Translations under genes and position numbers: made by a program
In this document: positions 21,890 to 35,377 of the stretch, one piece after another
Position numbering within the stretch: position 1 is the first letter of the stretch
Layout: each line of letters starts with the position of its first letter
Assembly (NCBI GenBank): GCA_025769875.1
Contig: JAGFNK010000177.1
Span: 31,836 to 95,835, forward strand
Direction: 5' to 3'
DNA length: 64,000 nt
From: Russula earlei
Taxonomy: Eukaryota; Basidiomycota; Agaricomycetes; Russulales; Russulaceae
The notes under the pieces: model-generated
Seen by the model: the letters and a program-made list of their open reading frames with translations, nothing else
Told to the model about the DNA's origin: nothing
The model's database searches: none

Positions 21890-24800
21890 ATGGCACCCAT
21901 GACAAAACCGGAAACTATCTTGAAACAGGCAGAAGGCCTGGTCTCCGTCGGGCAGACTCACGCGGCCCTGCAGTCACTTACGGAGATGTTCTCGTCCAAG
22001 CGCTTCCGATCAACCCCGCTGGCCTCACTTGAACCCATCATGATACGCTTCGTCGAACTCTCCGTTGAGATGCGCAAAGGCCGTATTGCCAAAGAAGGTC
22101 TCATGCAGTACAAAAACACCGTCCAAAATACGAGCGTCGGATCGATCGAAATCGTCATCCAAAAGTTCGTCACTCTCGCCGACGCCAAGCTCCAGGAGGC
22201 CCAAGAAAAGGCAGAGAAGGCCGCCGCGGACGCTGTCGCAGACGTCGACGATCTCGAGGCGACAGAGACCCCCGAAAGTATACTCCTTGCTGCTGTCAGC
22301 GGCGATCAGAGTCGAGATCGGACCGATCGCGCTCTTGTAACCCCATGGCTCAAATTTTTATGGGAGAGCTATCGTACTGCATTAGAAACATTAAAGAACA
22401 ATGCTCGCCTGCAAGTCATCTATCATGTGCGCCTGACTTTCATATCCATCTCCTCGTCTGATTTCTTCCCATAGCAAATCGCACAACAAGCATTTCAATT
22501 TTGTCTCAAGCACCAGCGCAAGGTCGAATTTCGACGTCTTTGCGAGACTCTACGCCTCCACCTCTCCAATGTTGCAAAATACGCGCACCAGCCGCATGCG
22601 ATCAACCTCCAGGATCCCGATACGCTTCAGCATTACCTTGACGCTCGCTTCGCGCAGCTCAACACCTCTGTGGAGCTCGAGCTCTGGCAGGAGGCTTTCC
22701 GATCTGTGGAAGATGTCCACAATCTCCTGATCATGGCCAAGAAGGCTCCCCGCCCGGCAATGATGGCCAATTACTACGAGAAGCTTACCAAAATATTTTT
22801 GATGAGCGGCAATGCACTCTACCATGCCGCCGCGTGGGGTAGATTTTATGGCGTGACCACCACTATCGGAGGACGGTCTGACGAAGAGCTCAGCAGACTC
22901 GCGGGTCAAGTTCTCGTCAGCGCTCTCGCGGTTCCCGTCAACCAGAAGGCAGAGGAGTCTGCCGCCGAGGAAATTAAGGGTAGGACGGGGCGTCTAACGT
23001 CATTACTTGGGTTGACCAAGACGCCAACCCGGACGGGCCTTCTCAATGATGCGGTGCGTTCTCTTCTCAGTGGCAAGTGGATACTCTCTTGACAGCTATC
23101 TATAGCTCTCGCGCAATGTGCTCAAGCTTGTGTCGGAGAACATCCGATCGCTTTACACCATACTTGAAGTGACTTTTGACCCTTTGACACTCTGTGTCAA
23201 AGTCGCCTCCCTTTTCCGTGCTCTTTCAGAGGATACCTCTTACGCGCCCTATCTGCCATTGCTGCAGCGTGCACTTCTTTCACGGCTTATCTCACAGCTT
23301 GCACAAGTCTACTCATCTATCACTATTGATGACCTACTTGCTCTCCTTCAGCCTCTGCGAGACGCCCTTCCCGAGGCGGGTGGAGATTCCACGATCTACG
23401 AACCAGAGCAAATCGAGGCCTATATTATGCGAGGTTCTCATGCTGGCGAGCTCAACGTCCGCATTGATCACGCGTCTGGCACTCTCCAGTTCGTTGATGA
23501 CCCTTTTACTGGTTCTGATGATCCACAACCCTCCTCGCATGGCATCGTAGTCCAACCCTCCGATGCGTCTCTCGTGCGGACGCGCCTCAGTAGCATTGCT
23601 GGCGCACTAAATCACGCACTGGCAATCCTCGAACCCCCTCCCTTGCCCCTGGCTGAGGAGCAACGCACCCGCGTTGCGGCACTTATCACCGCAGCTGATG
23701 CCGAGCGCAAGGCCTTACAACTTCACCGAGCGATAGTTGCGCGCCGTCGCGAGCTGCTTTCCGAGCTTGCTGCCCGGAAGGAGAAGGAGGAACAGAGTCG
23801 CAGGTCGGAGGAGTCACGCCAGGCGAAATTCGATGAAACACGCCGGGCAGTCGAGGACGCGCGTAGACGCGAGATTGAACGTGCGCGCGCGGAGATTCAG
23901 CAGCGCAGGAACGAAGAAGCACGCCAACTCGCCCAAAGCCTCAAGGAGCGTGGCAATCTCAAGGTTGATATCGATGTGAGCTTCCAATTCTGTGCTATCT
24001 TCATAGTGACAATGACCATTGCTACAGGATGTCGAAAACCTGAATACTGATAACCTTATGCGGCTTCAAGTCGAGCAGCTGGAGAAAGAGAAGAAGGAGC
24101 GCGAATCTCGGTTACGCGTCATTGCCAAGCGGATCGATCACACTGAGCGTGCATACCGACAACAGGAGCGCCCGTTGCTGGCGGAAGACTACGAGCTGCA
24201 ACAGACGAGCGACCGTGCGACATTTGAGCAAATCCAGAAGGATCGTATTGATACAGCGCGGCTCGCACATAAACGAGATCTGGAGACGAAGAAACGCCTC
24301 TCACGTATACTTCCAGAGTTTGAGGCACGCAAGGCGATCGTCCTAGAGAAGCGTAGTGCTGAATACGAACGCAAGCAATCTACGGCACAAGCAAAGCTCG
24401 ACGAAGAAAAAGCAAAGCGCCGTGCCGTAGTGCTCAAGGCGCGCGAGGAAGAGCGCCTACGGCAAGAAGCGGCAGAAAAAGCCAGCCGCGAAGCAGAAGA
24501 GCTTGAGCTGAGGAAGCTAGAAGGTATGTTGTGCATGGCCTGAAACCCTACCCTCTTTGTCTCTTGGCGTCGTTCTCTTGCTTATGTTTCTTTAACAGAG
24601 GAAGCACAAGAGCGTGCGGCGGCGGAGGCCGCGAAGCGCGAAGAGGAAGAACAGATCGTCCGAATGCGTGAGGAACGCGAGAAACAGCGTGCGGCAGATC
24701 TCGAACGTATCAAGCTGCAGCAGCAGAGGGAGGAGGAAGCAGCACGACGAGCCGAGGAGCGGCGCAGGCAGCCGCCTGCCGCGACCGCGCCTGCACAGGA

Positions 24801-25110
24801 TAGTGCTTGGCGGCGTCCTCCTGGTCCGCCCTCTGCCCCTACGCCTGCACCAGTCCGCACTCCCCCGCGCTCCGAGAGCCCCACACCGTCAGGACCATCA
24901 CGGCTGTTCGGTCGTGGAGTAGCGACTGGCGCGCCCGCTACTGGTTGGCGTGCCCGTGAACAAGCAAAGAGTGCAACTCCGACTACGGCTGGAAGCCCCG
25001 CACCGCCGACCGGAGCCCCTTCAGAGCCAAGAAGGGCCGAGAATAGGGACGACGGGATCCAGGCTGCGAAAAATGTATGGAAGTCCTCAAGATTACGGAG
25101 TCAGCAATGA
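21890..25110 (+). CDS. TIF32: Translation initiation factor eIF3 subunit a (Tif32/Rpg1)
   Basis: Scaffold subunit of eIF3, which loads the 43S preinitiation complex on mRNA in the cytosol. The start at 21890 gives [17 protein letters not shown], the family opening. Helical-repeat segments follow ([50 protein letters not shown]), then the PCI region around 23200-23480 ([29 protein letters not shown]). After it come a long charged coiled coil rich in Arg/Glu/Ala (about residues 560-880) and a Pro/Arg-rich tail. Introns by eye: 22427-22474, 23054-23105, 23976-24027, 24524-24598. The spliced length is 997 aa, normal for fungi. The frame is intact. BUD32 is transcribed away on the other side. Confidence 0.96.
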
Positions 25111-25477
25111 GTCGACTCGGATTCGTTTTAGTGTCATTTCCGGAACTTGATGTGCATTACGCTCCATCGCAATCGCACTGCAAGGTTTGTGTGCTCTCAG
25201 TCTACACTCGCATCATCTTTACGTAACTTTACTGGACTGAATATTCCGTACTGTTAATGGGAGGTCACCGATAACAACATTGAGTGTAGTACAAATGCGA
25301 GATTTAATATAGATGAGCGAGAGGAAATATGGCCCTGAAAGTGACAAATAAGAAAGAAGTCCAATATGAATGCCGCCTCTTGCTGAGATTGCGATAGCGA
25401 TATTTGAGATGTCAATCTGGTACCTTCAGAAGGGACTAAATCTCGGTAGTGGAAGGTTCTACGTTGAATATCCAGGA
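25111..25477. other. Convergent 3' region between eIF3a and CCH1
   Basis: The two genes face each other here, so the interval holds both 3' UTRs. No further gene was found. Confidence 0.5.
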
Positions 25478-28400
25478 TCAGTCCTTTTGCGCTTCTTCCT
25501 CCGCTTCGAGCATCATTACTGATGTACAAAATCGTCATCAATGAACCGAGCCATGTTTCGAAAAACAACAAACTCACCTCCCCAAGATGAATTTTGCATC
25601 GACGCAAGCACGTCATGATCATAGTCTTCAGACGAGAACGACGAGTCGCGAAGCACCGACAAGTCTCGTCTGCTCACGGGTCAAGTAAGCGAACCAGTAA
25701 AGCGAAGCGATCAATCTAAATGGACGACCCAAGAGTCGAAACGACGTACGTGTACCGCAGCCCCAGGTCCGCAGAGAGAGCACTCATATCGCTCGTCCGA
25801 CGGTCGCGGTGAAGTCCTCTCAAGGACTGATTGGAGTCGGAGGGTCCTGCCCCTCCGATGGGCGGAAGGTCCGACACGTCAAATTGATCTCGCCGCGTCG
25901 GCGTATCGGGCTCCGTCCAGCTGGCACCTGGTGAGTGCATCCTGGCTGAGGTGATGTCACGACTACTGACAGGCGGCGGGGTGGAGGGAATTTCTTCGAC
26001 CACGACTATCTCAGGCACGTCTAAATCAAAGAGTTTGTGAGTATAGCACGGCCAATGGCGGCAAGACATAACACACCGTGCTCAGCGCCGGCTTCTCTGG
26101 CTTGCCGCCGCTTGGCCAAGAAGCGCCGTCGTTCAGAAATGCTTTCCAACAACGACCTCACGCGATCCAGATCGACGAGGCCAGTTACGAGTTTGTTGGT
26201 TCTCGCGCGAAGAACGAGATCTTTCAAACTGATTTCGTACGTCAGACGCCATACCCCGTAGTAGGGCTCGAGGGATCGACTTACACGAGGGCATCCGTAT
26301 CGACAATCAACTTATGATGGGCAAGGAGCATGAGCATATCGGTGAACGATATTCCCTTCTTGTGCTGATGAGTGATGATCGCTTCGTGATACAGGCGGCT
26401 AAAGAGTTTGCGGCGTCGTCGGATATTTTCATAGTCGATTGCTGATAGCTTGGAATTCAGTAACCTGAGGTCGACGCCGTGAGATGATTTCGTGCCAGGC
26501 TTCCACTTGAAGTCGGGGTCTGTCGCATCCTTACAAGAAGCCACTATGGTCTGGACGCTAAACTCCGTTGGATAGATGCGAACTTCGAAAATCCCGCCCA
26601 ATTTCTGCACGCGCGTGGAAGTTGAAAACGGGGCCATGTCCGAAGAGCAAAAAACTCACTCTGAAAAAGGGGACAAGCTGCGCGCGTTCCAAGAGTCCCG
26701 TCCTTGGGTTTGCAAATTCCCTCCAGACCTTTTTGAAAGCCCGCATCTCCTCTCGCGTAACAGTCTTCACGCCGCCAGTGGTTTGATACACGTACGAAAA
26801 GTTTTCGACGACGAGACCTGCATAACATCAGTACCCAGTAACGCGGAAATGATGCAAATGGATTCACCAGTGAACATGTTCACGAAGATGTACTATGCAA
26901 CCCGATAAATAGGTAGACAGGTTAGAGTGGACACACCACGTACCATGCTCAGAATGTTCCATGATATAAAAAGTGTGTAAGCCCAGCCGACGCTCCCGCA
27001 GTCCGACACCTGATTGTCCTGAGGTGAAATGGTACACCTGGGATAATTAATGGTGCTAAATTGTTTGATCAGAACGAGAAGGGATGACACCGGACGATAT
27101 GAGTGACCGCTCACAAATCATGCATGTACTGGTTCCAGCCCTCGCTTAAGTTGGATAAGAGAGTCAGGGACGGGTGTATTTCGACGGAAGGCGATGTGCG
27201 GTACGCACCCAGTAGTCATGAATGCAAGCATTACGAGCGCATTACCCATCGTCGAATAGTTTTGAGTGCGAGTCTCGGCAGTGTTCCACTTGGTCAGACT
27301 GAAAACCTCCAAAAAAAGTATACCGAAGAACAGGAACAGAACGACCCAGAGCGAGAGGAGGCTGAAAATAACCGGCAAACTGGAGCTGGACAAAGGATTG
27401 GAGCTCATGAGCTATAAGACAGAGAAGTGGTTTCGCGACGTACACAGCGGTCTTGAACAATTTGTTCAGGTTGTTCATGCGTTGCACCAACTTGAACGCG
27501 ACGCTGACCAGGAAGAGCTTTTGCAGTTGATCGATGAGGTATCCGCTAGCGCCAACTCGCACTGAGATGGTCGTGAGAAGACTGCCCGTAGCAACAACGA
27601 CATCGAAGATGTTCCAGCCGTTGGCACGGAAGCTTCGCCAGCCGAGACCATAGAAGCGCACAAGGATGTCCACCGCATATATGACGGTGATGAAGAGAAA
27701 GAAGTCATCTACACGATTAATCAGGATAACCAAGCAGAGAAATTGGGCAAAGCTCTAGAGGCTCACTTCTGAGATCGTCTACAGCGGTTGGTGGTGCGAA
27801 GGTTTGCGTCCTGAAAGTTAGACCTTTCAACATTCTTGTCTGTTACTCGGACATTTGGGAACCCTTACATGAGCGCAATAATGTGAACAGTGAACAGCAC
27901 CGTCATCATTCGTGTCCACCATCCATGCTTGTAGACTGCACGGTCGAAACACCAAGCTCTGAACGCTTGTATGGGCCGCTCTCTCGGACGTTTGGAGGGC
28001 CTCTGGCACCTGAGCAACTTCTCGAGGTCGATCCACTCCCTCTGCGGCTGCGTCAGCAGTGCAGAGCCAGTCTTTGCCCTGAAGTTCCCGATGATAATGC
28101 TGACAAGATACACAAAAAAAACTCGCAATCAGCTCGACGAGCGCAGCTGATAAAATTCCAGAAGCTCACCTGACGAAGAGCGTGAGAATGACTACACCAC
28201 CAAGTAGGTTATAGACGACGAAAAATATCGCGTTGACCTGCGATGCGTTGGTTTGTGGTTGCTGGTCAGGGCCTGTGATGCTCGTCACGACGCCCATGAC
28301 ATCGATCCAGCCCTCCAGGGAGACAATCTCAAAGAGGATAAGTAGCGACTGGCGGAACGAGTCAAAGGAGAATGTCGTCGACGGCGACGGGTTCGACCAC

Positions 28401-31400
28401 ACGCGGGGAACCGGGAACGAAAAGGCAGGGCCGCCATTGCTACTGGTCACCACGCTGTTCTGGAACTCGTCGATGCAGTCAGAGAGCCCCGAGACGCTCC
28501 CATCGTTACAGGTGTTCGTTAGTCCAGCGAAGATGTTCAGACCCCAGACGGCATAGGGAATCATGTACAGCATGGCGAGCATGGCTGCGTCGAGGATACG
28601 CACGATGCCCGAGATAATCAGCGTCTCGAACGTGGAACGCATCATTTCGATGAGCGTGATCAGCTTGAGTGCCCGCAGAGCTTTCAGCGACCGCGTGAAC
28701 CGACTGAGACCCCCGATGAAAATCAGACCAGTCCCAACATTGACGAGGATGCCGACCATGATAAAAAAGTCGAGAACGTTCCAAATACTCCGAACATACG
28801 CGTTTGGAGTGAAGAGGAACCCGTCTGCGACGATCTTGATGATGAACTCCACCAGGAGCGTGAGCCCAAATACGGACTCGGCGACGTCGAACCACGAACC
28901 GCGCACACGTCCATGCTCTGCGTAGTAATTCCAGCGATACATGGGCGTGGCAACCGACTCGACGACGATCCCTCCGATAACGGCGATTAGCAGGACCAGT
29001 TGGAAGATGGTGTGGGCGATCGTCGATGACCGGACTCCGTTGATGCGCTCACCACCTGCTGGCCGAACGAGCAACTGGCAGATACGGCGCACAGCATTCT
29101 TCTGCGATAACATCCAGAAAGTTTTGTCGAACGTGGGGTGATTCCGGATGAAATCGGCTTTGAGAGCTCTGCGTTCACCCATTGCGTCGATTGTATCTTC
29201 CCCTGCGGTGGCCTCATTGTTATTGATGATCGCAAGCAAGTCCCTAAAGAGTACACTTAAATTGGTCTAGAAGCATGCCAACAACAAACACGACCCACAA
29301 GTGCAGGTCTAAATCTGCTTCGGTGGTCTCATGCGGATCACTGTTCGTATGTGCGTGCCGCAGGGGGGCAAGGGGTATGTCGTCCGATTGCGGGTCACCG
29401 ATGAACAGCCGATGCAGTATGTTCAGCGACCTATTTGTGGCGTGGCGCACAGGCATTCTATTACCCGACGCCCGGATCTAGTATGAGCCCGTCAGAGGAA
29501 AGGTGAACACAAAACACCCAAGAAAGGGAAAAAAGCTCACACGACTGGGCCGCCGCTCGGGCATGGGGAGGACATAGTCTTGTATGACGGCTTTCTGAAT
29601 GGGCAGCACGAGGTTCGAAGGAAGATTCTCCACGCCGACAGCACTGGGGGAAGACTTGAACCACCGGTACGGGTTAAGCTTGTGGATCCATGGTGCCCAG
29701 GACTGCTGCTGCGTCTGAAAGTAGTGGTCAGCTTGCTGGCCGCGCTTGGCCTCCTCGGCGATGCTAAAGTTTTCGTTGATAACGGCTATGAACATTTGCA
29801 GCACGATGACTACAGAAGTGGAAGGTACGCTCTGATTAAAACTCCAACCCGTGCTCTCTCAAAAAGAAAATGAAGATATGACTCAACAGTTTGCAAAGAA
29901 GAACCACCCCACAAAGAAGAGAATGACAACCCACGCCTGGCGCAGAGGTAGCTCTGCCACCGCGGCACTATATAGGACGTTGGTCCAATTCTCGGACGAG
30001 AAGACCTGGTACACAGCCAAGAAGGAAGTGAAGATCTGGCCGAAGTTCATGGCCAGGCTGTTCTGCATGTCACCACGGAGGAGTTGCACGGCAAAGAGAG
30101 AGGCAAGGTAGTTGACGATCATGAGGAAGAGCACCATGTTCGCGAGGCCGCGCATGTTCCCGAACACAGACAGTAGCAGGGGCCTCATGCGTGGGATCTC
30201 GAGGATGACACGATAGAACCGTGCAAGTTGGAAGATCGTAAGCCACGGGTACGCAGGCGAGTTGTGTACAACCGGAATCTGGATAAATGTTGAGCCGATG
30301 GCGAGCACGAGGTCAAGGTAGTTGTTGCCCTGAACGAAGAAGCCGCGCCAGTCGGGCATGTGTGCGACGAGGCGAATGACGATTTCGATGTCGAACGCAA
30401 TTGTGATCACCAGCTCGCCAATGTTGAGAATCTGGCTATGCACCGAGGTGATTTCAACTTCTCGCGTGGCTTGGAGGACAAGCGACGCGAGAGCGAGGGC
30501 TACCCAACACCATCGGATATTCTCGTACACTTCTCGGACGATGTTCTTTCGTGCCGTACGGAGAGGGTCGGTCCCGGTAGCCCATGCCTCGTCTTGCTCG
30601 TCGATGATGGATTGAATGCTAAGAAAAGCACATAGAATCTAAAGGAAAAAAGAGGGGTGATGATCACTTACGGTGCAGCAGAAAAGGCGCTTGATCGCGT
30701 TTCTGTTCTAATAGCGAAAAATGTGTTCGTGATCACGGCGACGAACAAATTGATAAGCCAAAAATTGAGCACGACGAGGCAAGTGATGAAAAAGAAGCAG
30801 GAAATGAAGAACTCCGCGTCAATCACGGAGTACATCAATGGTGACCACTGCGATGGACGGAGGAATATCAGTGACCACGACTCGGAGAAAAGGTATATTA
30901 AACCTGCTCACTGTGTTGGCGGACGCCACGATGAATACCTGCAAAGCGGAGTAGTAGATGGTATCGAAGCTCTCGAGGTTACTCTGTGGATTTGTTGATT
31001 CCTAACGAAATCTTTAACATCGCCCGCACGGCGGGTTTGAGCAAGACTACAGACCTTGCAGACCTGGCCAAGAGGGCAGATGTAACCCTTTATGGTGACA
31101 TTCCGGCCATCCCGAGCGATATAGGGCATGACGGAGAGGCTGACTGGGTCGATGTAACCCCCGCACATATGGTTCAGTTGGGCTTCACCCTCACCAAGGG
31201 TTGGCTCCAAATAACATGACCGGCGAAGCGAACCTTTAAAAGACTGAACGCCAATGATCCTGTGGGCGAACGTGAGAAAGTCAGCCTGCTCGCGCAAAGA
31301 CGAGACGTACGAGAACAAAACCACGGCAAAAAGCACGAAATATGCCACGCTGGCGAGAAGTGGGCGTGCAAGCTTGAGCGAGTGCATGATGGTCTGAATC

Positions 31401-33253
31401 AAGCGGAATGGTCATGAGTGTCCAGCGCGCTCGCACTAACGTTTGTGCTACTCGGTGTCTATCACTCACCGTCGTGCCGGATGTGATCGTCAGCAACCTC
31501 GCCGTTCTCAACACGCTCAGAGCACGAAATAAACCAAGGTGGTACTTTCCGTGCTCGACACCCGTCTGCGCGAGTATAAACGTGATCCAAAAAGCTATCA
31601 GTGACAAGGCATCGGTGCGCGTCCAGCTGTGGCGCAGGTAGGGGACGTTACGGCGTGTGACGCCGCGGGCGAGGTTGATACTGAACTGGAACGGAAGAAT
31701 GAGTAAGTCTTGCTGCTGTTGCATGTACGCGGTATGCGCTGTCGCAGCCGAGGATGAAGACGGCAACTTTTGAAGAAGCGGCGCGCCAGTGTTGCTCCGC
31801 CTGCGACCCGTGGGGGCAGAGCTGATGAGGTTTACACTGGAAGTGGCGGCTGATGTCACGCCGACGGAAGGGGAGACGTATCCTGGAGGAGGACTTGAAA
31901 GCGCAAAAGGGCGGGTGACATTGTCATAGAGATATTGTATGCGATGTAGAAGAGTGCCTTTGCGGTTAAGCTGGGTGGGATGGTGGGAGGACGTGGCTGA
32001 AATGGGGCGAAAGATCGAGGTGGCAGTATTGGGATGCATCTGGTCATCGACTGGAGAAGTAAAAAGAGCACTGACGGGGATCTCAGGATCGAGGACGAGT
32101 CCAGATACGCACATTCGGGCGAATGCCTCGAAACTGCAGAAAGTGTCAGTACGTGAGAAGGAGAGAGGCAGGAAGGAGAACATTCCTAAAGAACACGAAA
32201 AGAACAAAGATGATATAGTCTTCCCATGATTGAAAGAAACCGACTATGGAGGGAGGTGTTGAGTTTTGATTAGGGAGTGTGAGGGTGCGAGATGCTTGTA
32301 ATGTTAACAAAACGGCATAAAGGATAATCGAACAAAGAATGATAGGTTCCGTCCAACTGTGCAGTGGTCAGTCACGGGCATCTCCGAGGGGACAACGAGT
32401 GACGGAAAACGCACGAAAAGATAAGAAAGTTATACATCGCACGCCGAACAGGACTAGTGGGTCCAAAAAGCACAAGGGTTCGTCCGCGCAGGGGCGCAAC
32501 CTCGTGGACCGGCTCAGGTAAGTTGTCCGACTCATCATCGTCGCCAGGGGGCCGGCCGTGTGCGTCAGGAGGGACGTTGTCGATGCCGCTCAAGGGAATA
32601 TGGTCATCGATGCCGGCACCCGCAAAGTTGACGACGCGCATCGAGACGCGGCGAAAGCTCTGAGAGATTCTCTTGAGGGCGGTGCCGGAACGCTCGATAG
32701 GGGAGAGGGTTGTGCTGTAACGCTGCGTGCGACGTCGCGTGCGTGGGGTAACGGTGACGTTATCATCAGAGTCTGTCCTCCAGTCTGTCTCTTCCGCGTT
32801 TTTGGGGTGCATGTTTGGGGTGAGGAGCGCAGAATCGTCGACGGTGGAGGTGCTGGATTCGCGTCTGGACGAGATGAGGGAGGCTGTGGACGCGCGGGCG
32901 TGGGTGCTGGAGTACGTGTATGGTCCCGGTTCGTAATCTGCGGCATCCTGAGGGTAAAACGGGTCAAGGATGGGACCGGAAACGAAAGGGTCGTCGAGGG
33001 GATAGGTTGCGACGGGTTGCGAAGACACGCTGGGCCGGGAGGAGGGACCGGGATCGTTCATGGAGGGCAAGTCAGTGGGGAGGGAGTCGTCTGCTCTGGC
33101 CCAGCTAAGTCTGCGCCTGGCAACGCCGCTGCGGCCGTCGGATGAGGGTAAGAGCGAGGGCGAGCTGGGGGCGACAGCGGCGGGAGTAGCGATGAGTTCG
33201 ATGCCGGATGAGGAGGAACTGTGCGTGGAATCGTGGGCGGTGTCTACAGACAT
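25478..33253 (-). CDS. CCH1: Voltage-gated calcium channel alpha subunit (Cch1)
   Basis: Pore-forming plasma-membrane channel that, with Mid1, carries calcium influx under stress. It has an acidic, Ser-rich N-terminus from 33253, then four six-helix repeats separated by many short introns. Pore loops: repeat I NT/WSPLMY, split by an intron (about 30828-30920); repeat II SSENWTN (29981-30003); repeat [12 protein letters not shown] (about 28300-28323); repeat [15 protein letters not shown] (about 27116-27146, intron before EGW). The filter is therefore N/E/E/E. Voltage-sensor arginines are visible in repeat III ([16 protein letters not shown]). The C-terminus has an EF-hand-like region ([16 protein letters not shown]) and a conserved end ([18 protein letters not shown]). 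Splicing there predicts a stop at 25478. Splice sites were not all resolved, but no disabling break was seen. Confidence 0.93.
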
Positions 33254-34316
33254 GCCAGCATGACCCAGTGTAGTCTAGTCTAGTCTGGTGCCGGCGTGCG
33301 AGGGGTTTTTGGGTACAACAGAGCTGAATGAAAGGGGAAGAGGAGGACGAGCTGTCTGTCCGGCTTGAGCGCCGTACGGTCTTGGCCGGATCCAGGCACA
33401 ACACGTCCCGCAATACCGACATTTGTATATTTACTCGGTGTGCACTGTCAATCATGTTCTATGGATCGTACAGAATCCTTGACCCTGCTCGAGAAATCCC
33501 TCTACGGCAGAAGATCCCATTCGGTCTCTGGGGACAATCCTGAGTTGGACATTACATCACGGTCATCAACTTGCACAGCCACGTCGAGATTTCCATCATC
33601 CCCACAATTCTCTACATTATCAGCACTCGGGTAGGCCCGTCATGGCTACCTATTACCCGCCAGCGGGGGACGTATCCAAGCGATCGTTGTTGGGTTGTCA
33701 CACCAACGCGATCATAGTGACTCCGCCGCGACCTCTCCGAGTTCCAAGTGGAGGTCAGACACCGTAACGGATTCCCTGTTTGTCGCAGGTGCTCTGGCTC
33801 TGGCGCCAGTCTGAGCCAGGATCGTTGATGAAGATCATGGGGGATGATAAGGTTGGCGGTGACGCCTTGTGATTGTAGGTTGTGGCACGAATCAGATTCG
33901 TGCTCCCGTAACGGTCGTGGGGAAAACGTCCACAGCAAAAGGGAGCCCGTGTAGCGCTTGGCAGGAACAGCGTCGTTGAATGGACAAATGGCCGTCCGAG
34001 GACAACGGGTTAAAGCGCCCATCGACACAGGGCCCTCTGAGGCCCTATGAGGATGGTGGTGGCACCTCCACCAATTCAGAGTACTCCAGCTACTCCAAGG
34101 CGTAAACCCGAAAGGAGCACTCCAGTTCCAGCCAGACTTGAAACCATAGAACCTTTTCGTTGGATCCCTAGCGCTCTCCCGCAGGGGACCTCCGATTCCC
34201 CGATTCCACCTGCACAGTGCATGGCTGGATCCACAGTAGCAACAGATTGAACAGGCCAGACCCCGCAGTAGGCTTGCGCACGCAGCCAGTCAGAATATAA
34301 AATCTAGGACACGGCA
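33254..34316. other. Intergenic DNA upstream of CCH1
   Basis: It holds the CCH1 promoter side (TCTAGTCTAGTCTAG reiteration near 33270-33285). A 138-codon minus-strand open frame (33612-34028) has no recognisable domain. An inverted repeat GCACGAATC/GATTCGTGC lies at about 33885-33903. No supported gene. Confidence 0.45.
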
Positions 34317-35352
34317 CGCGGTCGACGTGGTGGAGACTGGTCAGAGGAGACTGTCACGCCTTTGGACATCCCCCCCTTTATAAGTTTGATGAGACCTCGC
34401 AGTTGATCGTAGGACACTGGCACCCTGTTTCCCCGGACCCGCCGCCGATCACCCATCATCCCAGTATAACAACCCTGAGGTAGTGGTCGTGGCGGTGGCG
34501 ACACGGCAAGTGCCAATTGGTACGGACCTGGATCATAGTACGTATGTACATGTAACAAACCATCGAGATCGTTGCGTGCCGATCAATGTCGTACATGCCA
34601 TAGGAGGGGTGCCATTGCGACGGACTGCTTGAATCGAGCCACTGGGCGAGATGTACAAATCGACGGCGAGGTCTTACAGCACCCAAAGAAATCATATTCA
34701 ATCAAGGGAAAGATTCACGTACTGCAGCGGTACCAGAGACCTGCCATTCAAAAGACCATACATGGACAACAACACTACATCGGCGGTACAAAAAGTAAAC
34801 CTGAGCCGGCGACCACGTGCATTAAAGAGAAGAGGGAGCAAGAGAGGGAAACATACTATACACAAGACACAAGAAACGTATTCATAAATCGACGACATAG
34901 GCTTGAGAATTGGGATTCGACATAACAACGGCAACGAGCGAGTCGTCGAATCGAGTCCGATGAAGTCCACGAGTCGAAAGGCGAAGCGAGCATGGCAGAG
35001 AGACGGCAAGGCACGGCTTTGGGTGCGGCTAACGATGGCGGTGGCGGTGGCGACACGTCGAAGGGCGAGATCTGCTGGAAAGTCAATTGACGATGGGTTA
35101 CAGCCAATGCTATGGGATCCAAAGCACAAGACGTCGAACCGAGAAGCCATCAAGCGGGAAGCAAACCATTTGAACGACGATTTTTGCCAGCACGTCAGAG
35201 TTTGGGATGCGTCCTACAAGGGCGAGCATCAGCGGGCAACTCATTCTAGCCGATACGATCAGAAACGCACCTTTGCCGTAACAACGATACCTTCCGTTAT
35301 TTATAATCCATTCATTCAATAAATCCACGAAATCCCTCGCGAACAGAGACAC
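34317..35352 (-). CDS. Unidentified intron-containing gene
   Basis: Not recognised. On the minus strand a plausible start at 35352 gives MSLFARDFVDLLNEWIINNGRYRCYGKG, followed by a good intron (GTGCGTTTC to CTTGTAG) and a frame GRIPNSDVLAKIV. Further down, frames with SPFDVSPPPPPSLAAP near 35060 and a Pro/Arg-rich end (PPPRPLPQGCYTG, RRRVRGNRVPVSYDQL, ending at 34317) look coding but are in different frames, so several introns would be needed. No domain, membrane segment or catalytic motif was identified. It may also be two short genes. Confidence 0.4.
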
Positions 35353-35377
35353 GGTGCGACCAGAAATTCGTGACCCT

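Noticed and set aside
33612..34028. 138-codon frame, with a GATCCTGGCTCAG string like a bacterial 16S rRNA start
   Set aside because: The similarity is limited to 13 bases; the surroundings do not resemble rRNA and the frame has no domain.
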